Source: Glycomyces sp. YM15 (lineage in GTDB: Bacteria; Actinomycetota; Actinomycetes; Mycobacteriales; Micromonosporaceae). From it: a stretch of DNA of 35,632 bases. Numbering within the stretch: the stretch's first letter is position 1; each line of letters begins with the position of its first letter. Under the pieces are notes generated by a model that searched no databases, was not told where the DNA came from, and was given only the letters and a program-made list of their open reading frames with translations. This document shows, piece by piece, positions 25,210-31,465 of this stretch. Made by a program: the position numbers and the translations under genes. The stretch spans positions 1 through 35,632 of the forward strand of contig NZ_JAERMK010000037.1 of the NCBI RefSeq assembly GCF_016918015.1, written 5' to 3'.

Positions 25210-26139
25210 TCAGGCGGAAGCGAGTTGGAACCTCACGCCCGTCAACTCCTCCGAGACCGTCCACAGTCGCGAAGCCGTCTCGAGGTCCTTCGCCGCCGGG
25301 ACCGTGTCGACCACGACCGGCGCGCCCTTGCGCTCCTTCTTGCCGGCAGGGCCGTAGTACTCCCCGCCCTGCGCCTTCGGGTCGGTGGCGGCACGCAGCT
25401 GCGGCAGCGCGCCGTCCGCCTGCGACTGGGTGACGAACGGCATGATGAGGTTCGAGACCAGCCGCACCGGCGCGTTCATGCCGTTCGCGACGAGCCGGGT
25501 CGCGGAGAAACCCGGGTGCGCCAGCAAGCTGCGAACCGGGCTCCCGACCGCCCGCAGCCGCCGGTCGAGTTCGAGGCCGAACACGGCGTTGGCGAACTTC
25601 GACTGCCCATAGAACGCGATCGCGCTGTAGCGCTTCTCGCCGTCGAGGTCCTCGAAGTGAATGCGCCCGTGCCCGTGCGCGAGCGAGGAAACGGTGACCA
25701 CGCGCGGGTCGCGGCCCGCTTCGAGCAGACCCAGGAGCCGCCCGGTGAGCGCGAAGTGCCCGAGGTGGTTCGTGGCGAACTGGCGCTCGTGGCCCTGCGG
25801 GCTCAGCGAACGCGGCGGCGCCATCACGCCGGCGTTGTTGATGAGGAGGTCGAGGCGGCCCCGGTCGGCGATCAGTCCTTCCGCGAATGCGGCCACGGAG
25901 TCGAGGTCTTCGAGGTCGAGCGTGCGCACCTCCAGGCTCGCGTGCGGGCGGTCGGCGCGGATCTCGTCGGCCGCCTTGCGGCCCTTCGCCTCCGAACGAG
26001 CCGTCATGATCACGTGTGCGCCGCGCCCGGCCAGCGCGCGGGCGGTCTCGATGCCGAGGCCGCTGTTGGCGCCGGTGACGACGGCGGTGCGGCCGGTCTG
26101 ATCGGGGATGTCCGCGGCGGTCCACTGCCTGCTGCCCAT
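25210..26139 (-). CDS. Short-chain dehydrogenase/reductase (retinol-dehydrogenase-like)
   Basis: This 309-residue classical SDR has the cofactor motif TGANSGLG at 22-29, NNAG at 101-104, the catalytic serine in VTVSSLAHG (151/152) and YGQSK at 177-181. The arrangement GHERQFATNHLGHFALTG is typical of the WWOX/retinol-dehydrogenase-like actinobacterial SDRs. The substrate is unknown. The ATG at 26139 is certain enough: ACAGGAGG precedes it, and the upstream in-frame ATG lies beyond the operators. It is divergent from a TetR regulator with two palindromic operators between. Confidence 0.92.
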   Translation of the reverse strand: MGSRQWTAADIPDQTGRTAVVTGANSGLGIETARALAGRGAHVIMTARSEAKGRKAADEIRADRPHASLEVRTLDLEDLDSVAAFAEGLIADRGRLDLLINNAGVMAPPRSLSPQGHERQFATNHLGHFALTGRLLGLLEAGRDPRVVTVSSLAHGHGRIHFEDLDGEKRYSAIAFYGQSKFANAVFGLELDRRLRAVGSPVRSLLAHPGFSATRLVANGMNAPVRLVSNLIMPFVTQSQADGALPQLRAATDPKAQGGEYYGPAGKKERKGAPVVVDTVPAAKDLETASRLWTVSEELTGVRFQLASA

Positions 26140-26192
26140 CGCTTGCCTCCTGTCGGTTTCGCCCCGGGCGGCGGCCCGGTCGCGAGATAAGC

Positions 26193-26229
26193 TGAACTTG
26201 AGTTCACCTTCATCATGAATCATGATTCA
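26193..26229. promoter_or_regulatory. Tandem 14-bp palindromic TetR operators
   Basis: TGAACTTGAGTTCA (26193-26206) and TGAATCATGATTCA (26216-26229) are each perfect 14-base palindromes (the first with a central TG) sharing the form TGAA-N6-TTCA. Their starts are 23 bases apart, about two helical turns. They lie between the SDR start (26139) and the TetR start (26305), so the TetR protein probably represses both genes by binding two dimers. Confidence 0.75.
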
Positions 26230-26304
26230 GGTTAATGCAAGTCGCGTGGCGCTCGTCACGTGCCGCGATGCCATACGATGCGGATCCGAATGAGAGGAGA
26301 CGGG

Positions 26305-26889
26305 ATGAGCGCGGAACGCCCACTGCGCGCCGACGCCGCGCGCAACCGCTCCAAGATCCTCGATGCCGCCGACCGGCAGATCGTGGCGCACGGCCCCGAG
26401 GTCCGCATGGAGTCCATCGCCGAGGAGGCAGGGGTCGCGGTCGGCACCCTCTACCGCCACTTCCCCACCAAGGACGCCTTGGTCGCGGCGGTCGTCGAGT
26501 CCCACGTCGAGCGGATCATGAGCGAGGTCGAGGCCACGGCCGACCGCATGGAGGCCGGCGCCGACGCGCTCGAGGAGTTCCGGCACTTCTTCTTGAGCAC
26601 CGTCGAGCTCGCCGCCAGCGACAAGGCCGCCAAGGCGGCCGCGCGGGCGCTCGGCGCGCAGCTCGACATCGAACGCCCGATTGAGCGCGGCATCGCCGCG
26701 ATGGAGCGGATCATCAAGGCCGGCAAGCAGTCCGGGCACCTGCGGGCGGATCTGTCCGTGGACGACTTCTATCTGCTGTTCGCCACCGTCCCGGTCGAGC
26801 AGCCCCCGAAGGCCCGCGAGCGCTGGATGGAGCTGGTGCTCAACGGCATCGCCGCCGTTTCGGTGACGAGGGCGAGCGAGACCGGTTGA
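26305..26889 (+). CDS. TetR family regulator of the SDR gene
   Basis: The protein has 194 residues. Its N-terminal helix-turn-helix (about 35-54, MESIAEEAGVAVGTLYRHFPTKDAL) is of canonical TetR form and preceded by RADAARNRSKILDAA. The C-terminal helical domain is of the TetR_C type with a DKAAKAAARALGAQLDIERP region. The ATG at 26305 follows AGAGGAGA; an earlier in-frame ATG at 26260 has no binding site. It is divergent from the SDR, with paired palindromes between, so autoregulation and repression of the SDR are likely. A short hairpin follows its stop. Confidence 0.9.
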   Translation: MSAERPLRADAARNRSKILDAADRQIVAHGPEVRMESIAEEAGVAVGTLYRHFPTKDALVAAVVESHVERIMSEVEATADRMEAGADALEEFRHFFLSTVELAASDKAAKAAARALGAQLDIERPIERGIAAMERIIKAGKQSGHLRADLSVDDFYLLFATVPVEQPPKARERWMELVLNGIAAVSVTRASETG

Positions 26890-26890
26890 C

Positions 26891-26907
26891 CGAGGCAGAA
26901 TGCCTCG
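26891..26907. terminator. Small 7-bp-stem hairpin after the TetR gene
   Basis: CGAGGCA and TGCCTCG pair around a GAA loop, directly after the TetR stop (TGA 26887-26889) and before the convergent lysE-like gene. An A/T-rich run (GATATATATTCC) follows on the plus strand. Confidence 0.55.
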
Positions 26908-26925
26908 ATGTCGATATATATTCCT

Positions 26926-27546
26926 TTAGTGCCCGGTGAACGTCAGGGCGAACTCGACCGCCAGCCATCCGGCGAACACGAGCAGGATCATGCCCGAGAC
27001 CCGGTCGAACCAGACTCGTCGTTCCTTGGTCATGAAGCGACGCAGGGCATGCGCGGCGGTCGCGAGCACCAGGAACCAGGTCCAGGAGGCGAACACCGCG
27101 CCGACCGCGAACGGCAGTCGCGTGCCCACGGCCTGGGCGGTGATGGCGGCGCCGAGGACGCCCACGGTGTCGAGGATGGCGTGCGGGTTGAGCAGCGAGA
27201 CGGCCATGGTCCGGCGCAGCACCTGGCCGCGCGACCGGACGCCGGTCTCGTCGTCGAGCTCGGTCGGCTTGGCGCGCAGGGATTTCACGCCGAGATAGGT
27301 CAGGAAGAGGGCGCCCGCGACGAGCATCGCCGGGCGCAGGCCCGGCACCGAGTGCAGCAGCGCCGAGGTCCCGGCCGCGCCGAGCACGATCAGGATGGTG
27401 TCGCATACGCCCGCGCCGACGACCGCCCACAGGGCTCTCGGCATCCCGAGCGAGACGCCCTGCCCGAACACGAACACGTTCTGCGCCCCGATCGGCACGA
27501 TCAGCGCGAGGCCGAGGGCGAGCCCGGTGAAGAACGCGGCGGTCAC
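26926..27546 (-). CDS. LysE/ArgO family amino acid exporter
   Basis: This 206-residue membrane protein has about six helices. The diagnostic LysE start LIVPIGAQNVFVFGQG (15-30) and the mid-protein LLNPHAILDTVGVLG segment mark it as the basic amino acid exporter branch (LysE/ArgO) rather than RhtB. It exports lysine, arginine or analogues when they accumulate. A GTG start at 27546 is the only one fitting the family N-terminus. The usual divergent LysR-type activator (lysG/argP) is absent, and the gene instead follows the DnaJ-like gene by 41 bases, perhaps on its transcript. Confidence 0.9.
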   Translation of the reverse strand: MTAAFFTGLALGLALIVPIGAQNVFVFGQGVSLGMPRALWAVVGAGVCDTILIVLGAAGTSALLHSVPGLRPAMLVAGALFLTYLGVKSLRAKPTELDDETGVRSRGQVLRRTMAVSLLNPHAILDTVGVLGAAITAQAVGTRLPFAVGAVFASWTWFLVLATAAHALRRFMTKERRVWFDRVSGMILLVFAGWLAVEFALTFTGH

Positions 27547-27587
27547 CGCGCCATGGTAGCCGCCGCGCCGCCGGCGGGCCCAGGTCG

Positions 27588-28460
27588 TCAGTTGCGGCGC
27601 TGCTCGATCCTGTCGCGGCCCGCCTCGGCGAGGCCGCGAGAGGCGAGCCAGCCGCCGAAGCCCATGGTGGCGAGGCCGATGCCCACACCGAGTGCCGCGG
27701 CGATGTTCTGCTCCTCGCGCTGTTCCTCGGCGGACTCGTACTCCACGCCGATCGCCTCGCCGTTCCGGACGACCATGCAGACCCGGGTCTCGGTCGTCTC
27801 GCAGACGGTCGCGTTCGAGCGGATCACGAGCACCAGGATCATGGTCGCGAGGCCGACGAGGAGGAACGCCAGCCCGATCCCGGCCAGGCCCGCCCCCGAG
27901 CGGCGCGCCCCCCGTTCGATCGGGGTCGTCTCCGGTACCGCGCTGAGCTTCACGAGCAGGTCGCCGCGCCGCTCCGGATGCTCTTTCGACGGGAAGCCGT
28001 GACCGCGCAACCGTACGACCGAGCCCTCGCCGCTGCCCGGCGGGATCGCCAGTTCCCGGTCGTCGTCGAGCGTCTCGACGTTGACGACACCACCGCCCGC
28101 GAGGATCTTCGCGGGAACGTCGAGGGAGGTGTGCAGATCCTCGCCGTCGCGTTCGAACACCGCGTGCGGGAGCTCCCGGACGGTGACGGCGAGCGTCCCG
28201 GGGATCCCTTTCGCCTTCAGCTGCAGCACTTCCCCGTCGTCGAGGGGCCCGGGGAAGGTGATCGTGGAGCGACGGAGTTCGATGATGGTGCCGGCGCCGT
28301 CGCAGAACGCGCAGGTCTCTCCGTCGTCGCGGCCGGCCCCTTCGCAGTTGACGCAGTCGATCGGGGCTTCGTACGACACGGTCCGCTCGCAGCCGAAGGC
28401 CGACTCCTCGAGCGTCAGATCGGTCTCGAACGAACGGGAGGTGAGCGGGATATCGGCCAT
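27588..28460 (-). CDS. Membrane-anchored DnaJ-like protein without J domain
   Basis: The protein has 290 residues. It begins at the DnaJ substrate-binding region: SFETDLTLEESAFGCERTVSY (10-30), then only two CxxCxGxG motifs (C36-C39 and C50-C53, one zinc site instead of two). Beta domains with ITFPGPLDDGEVLQLKAKGIPG and the closing HGFPSKEHPERRGDLLVKL (to 172) follow. The N-terminal J domain, which contacts DnaK through HPD, is missing. Residues 189-213 and 252-274 are membrane helices; the loop between carries two cysteines (220, 228). The ATG at 28460 has AGGA upstream and fits the domain start. It may hold clients at the membrane without DnaK. Confidence 0.82.
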   Translation of the reverse strand: MADIPLTSRSFETDLTLEESAFGCERTVSYEAPIDCVNCEGAGRDDGETCAFCDGAGTIIELRRSTITFPGPLDDGEVLQLKAKGIPGTLAVTVRELPHAVFERDGEDLHTSLDVPAKILAGGGVVNVETLDDDRELAIPPGSGEGSVVRLRGHGFPSKEHPERRGDLLVKLSAVPETTPIERGARRSGAGLAGIGLAFLLVGLATMILVLVIRSNATVCETTETRVCMVVRNGEAIGVEYESAEEQREEQNIAAALGVGIGLATMGFGGWLASRGLAEAGRDRIEQRRN

Positions 28461-28617
28461 GATCGTCCTATCCAGCTGGGCGGAGGGCAACGACCACAAC
28501 CGTATTCGATCGCGTCTCGGATCGGAAGGCCCGAGCCGCGAGCGTCCCGTGTGGGCGGCCGCCGAAGTCGCGGACCTCTTATATGCTCGCTTGACTGGTA
28601 TTCCTCTGGAGGCGACC

Positions 28618-29238
28618 GTGGACTTCATCAGCTCGCACGAGGGGCTTCGCGCGATCTACAGGACGCCGGACTCGACGGACATCGCGGTCCGAAAGGAACT
28701 GGAGCGGCTGGACGGGCACTGCCGATCCTTCATCGCGCGGAGCCCGTTCGTGCTGATCGGCTCTTCTGACGGCGAAGGCAACGCCGACGTGACGCCGAAG
28801 GGCGACCGGCCGGGCTTCGCTCTGGTGTTGGACGACCGCACGATCGCCATTCCGGACCGACCCGGCAACAATCGGCTCGACACCCTCGAGAACGTCGTCG
28901 TGAACCCGGCGGTCGGCCTGCTGTTCGTCGTCCCCGGCATGAACGAGACGCTGCGCGTGAGCGGCGAGGCGCGGGTGACCGTCGACGCCGATCTGCGCGA
29001 ACGCACGGCGGTAGAGGGAAAGCCCGCGATCAGCGTGCTCGTCGTCGAGGTGAAGTCCGCCTACATGCACTGCGCCAAGGCGTTCATGCGTTCCAAGCTG
29101 TGGAAGACCGAGTCGTGGCCCGATCGCGCCGCCCTGCCTACGCTCGGCCGGATCCTCCGCGATCAGCTCGCCGTGGACGGCACGGCGGAGCAGACCGACC
29201 GCGGTCTTGACAAGGCCTACAGGGAGACCCTCTGGTAG
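28618..29238 (+). CDS. PPOX-type flavoprotein (MSMEG_1061 family)
   Basis: This 206-residue protein has the pyridoxamine 5'-phosphate oxidase-like split barrel of the FMN-dependent MSMEG_1061 group. Recognisable family segments are CRSFIARSPFVLIGSSD, VTPKGDRPGFALVLDD, IPDRPGNNRLDTLENV, and ETLRVSGEARVT, followed by AYMHCAKAFMRSKLW. Such proteins bind FMN or F420-like cofactors; the substrate is unknown. The GTG at 28618 is chosen for TGGAGG seven bases upstream and because the homology starts there. It is divergent from the DnaJ-like gene and converges on a TetR gene. Confidence 0.88.
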   Translation: MDFISSHEGLRAIYRTPDSTDIAVRKELERLDGHCRSFIARSPFVLIGSSDGEGNADVTPKGDRPGFALVLDDRTIAIPDRPGNNRLDTLENVVVNPAVGLLFVVPGMNETLRVSGEARVTVDADLRERTAVEGKPAISVLVVEVKSAYMHCAKAFMRSKLWKTESWPDRAALPTLGRILRDQLAVDGTAEQTDRGLDKAYRETLW

Positions 29239-29250
29239 CAGAACGGCGGT

Positions 29251-29757
29251 CTACTCGTCGGCGTCGAGGGCGGCTGCCGTGTTGAAGCGGCCGGGTTCGC
29301 CCGCGAGGCGCTGCACGGTGTCGAGCCAGACCGCGCCGTGGACGCGGAGCCACCAGGAGAGCGCCTCGTCCGCGTTGCCGCTGAGGCAGTCCGCCGCGCG
29401 GTTCACGACCGATTCGATGAGGTCGAGCCGCAGCGACTGGTCGAGTCCGAAGCCGTCGAGGTCGGCGGCGAAGAGGTACTGGAAGTGCCGGGGTTCCTCG
29501 CGAGCGTATGCGGCGTAGTCCCGTTCGAGGCCGTTCGCGTTGCGGGCGTTGGTGAGTGCCGCCAGGAGGTCGTCGCCGCAGGAACGGTAGACCTCGGCGA
29601 GGAGGCGCTTGCGGTTCCCGAAGTGGCTGTATACGCACATGGTCGAGCGGCCCGCGGCCTCGACGAGGCGGCGCACCGAGAGGTCGCCGGTGCCTTCGCG
29701 ACTGATCAGCGTGCGTCCACCGAGGACCAGCTGCTCGGCGACGGTCGGGGACGTCAT
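29251..29757 (-). CDS. TetR family regulator of the DUF4386 gene
   Basis: This 168-residue protein is on the short side for TetR. The helix-turn-helix is at about 26-47 (LSVRRLVEAAGRSTMCVYSH), followed by FGNRKRLLAEVYRS. The C-terminal part contains a TetR_C-like SWWLRVHGAVWL helix. The ATG at 29757 has GGAG eight bases upstream. It is divergent from the DUF4386 gene, and two copies of a 14-bp palindrome lie between them. Confidence 0.88.
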   Translation of the reverse strand: MTSPTVAEQLVLGGRTLISREGTGDLSVRRLVEAAGRSTMCVYSHFGNRKRLLAEVYRSCGDDLLAALTNARNANGLERDYAAYAREEPRHFQYLFAADLDGFGLDQSLRLDLIESVVNRAADCLSGNADEALSWWLRVHGAVWLDTVQRLAGEPGRFNTAAALDADE

Positions 29758-29817
29758 GGGCGGCTCCACATTCGATAACGGTTCGGCACCCGCGCTTGAC
29801 AGGGCTTCTCCGTCAGC

Positions 29818-29849
29818 ATAACAATCGTTATTGATATAACAAGCGTTAT
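29818..29849. promoter_or_regulatory. Tandem ATAAC-N4-GTTAT operators
   Basis: ATAACAATCGTTAT (29818-29831) and ATAACAAGCGTTAT (29836-29849) are near-identical inverted repeats with 5-bp arms, 18 bases apart start to start. This is the form and spacing of well-known TetR operators bound by two dimers. A weaker relative, GATAACGG, occurs near 29774-29781 close to the TetR start. The adjacent TetR gene is the obvious candidate regulator of both divergent genes. Confidence 0.75.
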
Positions 29850-29871
29850 TCCCTCGCTTTGGAGGCCTTCC

Positions 29872-30453
29872 GTGACCGCACCCCTCGCCCGCCTCGAACT
29901 GCGCCTCGCCGCCCTCGCCGGATGGCTCAGCGCCGCGATCATCCTCGTCAACACCGCCAAACGGGCCGAGATCCTGCCGACCACCGCGATCACGCAGCTT
30001 CTCGCCCCGCTCGCGCAGATCTTCGCGATCGGCTTCATCATCGGGCTCTACTTCGCCTGCCGCAGTGGCAGCAGCGGCCTGCTCACCATCGGGTTCATCG
30101 CCAGCCTCGCGTCGATCGCGGCGCTCGTGGGCGTCGAGTTCGTGATCAACCTCGTGTTCGCCTACCTCGAACCGGCCCAAGTGGACGCACTGCGCGCCGG
30201 ACCGCTCGGGACCGCGCTCACCGTCGCCTCGATCCTGTTCATCCTCGCCGCGGTCGTCTACGCGGCCGGACTCTGGCGCTCCGGTGCGCCGCGCCTCCCG
30301 CTGGCGCTGTACGCCGCCGCGACGTTCCCGATCGGCCTGCGCGCCTTCGTCCCCGAAGTCGCCCTCCAGCTCGCGCTCGTGGTCCTCGCCGCGGCCGTCG
30401 TCTGGCTCTCGGTGACGCTCTGGCGGCGCACCACCGAGCCCGCGGCCGCTTGA
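29872..30453 (+). CDS. DUF4386-like membrane protein
   Basis: This 193-residue protein has about six hydrophobic helices (near 10-28, 42-64, 68-95, 112-135, 145-160, 165-183). The second, fourth and fifth resemble DUF4386 proteins, with LTVASILFILAAVVYAAGLWRSGAPRL. The function is unknown; such genes are commonly paired with TetR regulators. The GTG at 29872 follows TTTGGAGG. It is probably induced when the divergent TetR releases the paired operators. A strong hairpin separates it from the convergent hydrolase. Confidence 0.75.
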   Translation: MTAPLARLELRLAALAGWLSAAIILVNTAKRAEILPTTAITQLLAPLAQIFAIGFIIGLYFACRSGSSGLLTIGFIASLASIAALVGVEFVINLVFAYLEPAQVDALRAGPLGTALTVASILFILAAVVYAAGLWRSGAPRLPLALYAAATFPIGLRAFVPEVALQLALVVLAAAVVWLSVTLWRRTTEPAAA

Positions 30454-30455
30454 GC

Positions 30456-30490
30456 AAAGGCGTGCCTCCCGATCCGGGAAGCACGCCTTT
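30456..30490. terminator. Bidirectional hairpin with A/T-flanked stem
   Basis: AAAGGCGTGC (30456-30465) pairs perfectly with GCACGCCTTT (30481-30490), with an inner TCCCG/CGGGA pairing. The AAA and TTT ends resemble a classic two-way intrinsic terminator. It lies between the convergent DUF4386 and hydrolase stops. Confidence 0.8.
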
Positions 30491-30492
30491 CG

Positions 30493-31371
30493 CTAGCGCC
30501 CCAGCAAGTCCCGCAGGGCCTTCGCGACCATCGCCGGATCTTCTTCGGCCATGAAGTGCCCGGCGTCGGTGAGCCGGTGGTCGAGGTCCGGAGCCCACGC
30601 CCGCCACACGGCCGCCGCGTCGTAGCCGAGAGCCGCGCCCCAGTCCTGCTGCACCACGGTGACGGGCATCCGCAGCAGGTTCCCGTTCGCACGGTCGGCC
30701 CGGTCGTGCTCGACGTCGATGCCCGCCGAAGCGCGGTAATCCGCCACGATCGACACGACCGCGGCACGGGAGGCCCGCAGGTACTCCTCGCGCACCGGGC
30801 CCGGGATCGCCCCGCGGTCCTTCGTCCAGACATCGAGGAAGAACCCGAAGAACTCGTCCGCGCTCGCGGCGATCATCCGCTCGGGCAGCCCGGGCGGCTG
30901 GGCCATCAAGTAGAGGTGGAACGCCACCGCCGCGTCCGCCCCGTGCAGGACCTCCCACATGTCCAGGGTCGGCACCACGTCGAGGATCGCGAGGTGCGAG
31001 ACCGCCTCCGGATGGTCGAGACCCGCACGGACCGCCACCAGCGCGCCCCGGTCGTGCCCGGCCAGCGCGAACCGCTCATGCCCGAGCCGCGCGGCGAGCC
31101 GGACGATGTCGGCGGCCATGGTGCGCTTCGAGTAGGTCTCGCGCCCGGCTTCGGCGGGCTTGGAGCTGGCGCCGTAGCCGCGCAGGTCGGGGACGATCAC
31201 GGTGTGGTCGGCCGCGAGGTCGGCGGCCACATGCCGCCACATCAGGTGGGTCTGCGGGAAGCCGTGGAGCAGCACGATCGGGCTGCCTTCGCCGCCGACG
31301 GCCGTGTTGAGCGAGACGCCGTCGTCGACGCTGATCCGCTGGTAGTCGAAGCCCGGTGTCGAAAGGTCCAT
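30493..31371 (-). CDS. Alpha/beta hydrolase, haloacetate-dehalogenase-like
   Basis: The protein has 292 residues. The oxyanion motif LLHGFPQTH is at 34-42, the nucleophile is D107 in AGHDRGALVA, the acid is D131 in ILDVVPT and the histidine is H272 in DAGHFMAEEDP. An aspartate nucleophile marks the epoxide hydrolase/dehalogenase branch. It aligns well with fluoroacetate dehalogenases (AFHLYLMAQPPGLPE cap region; R108, H152, Y212 kept), but the halide-pocket tryptophan after that histidine is L153 and the second carboxylate arginine is L111. Another substrate, perhaps an epoxide, is therefore more likely. It is divergent from the SARP gene 94 bases away. Confidence 0.85.
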   Translation of the reverse strand: MDLSTPGFDYQRISVDDGVSLNTAVGGEGSPIVLLHGFPQTHLMWRHVAADLAADHTVIVPDLRGYGASSKPAEAGRETYSKRTMAADIVRLAARLGHERFALAGHDRGALVAVRAGLDHPEAVSHLAILDVVPTLDMWEVLHGADAAVAFHLYLMAQPPGLPERMIAASADEFFGFFLDVWTKDRGAIPGPVREEYLRASRAAVVSIVADYRASAGIDVEHDRADRANGNLLRMPVTVVQQDWGAALGYDAAAVWRAWAPDLDHRLTDAGHFMAEEDPAMVAKALRDLLGR

Positions 31372-31465
31372 GGTCGCTCCTTCTGGTTCGGTGGTTGCTC
31401 CGAGTCTGCGAGTCGCCGATGAGCGTTGGATGAGCGCGATAGTTTACGAGCGGATGGAGGTGCCC

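Noticed and set aside
27588..28460. HspR or CIRCE-type heat-shock control of the DnaJ-like gene
   Set aside because: No inverted repeat of either type is present in the upstream region.
28570..28592. Back-to-back TATAAG (minus) and TATATG (plus) as divergent -10 elements of the DnaJ-like and PPOX genes
   Set aside because: Position is plausible but no acceptable -35 was found on either strand, so not listed as a promoter.
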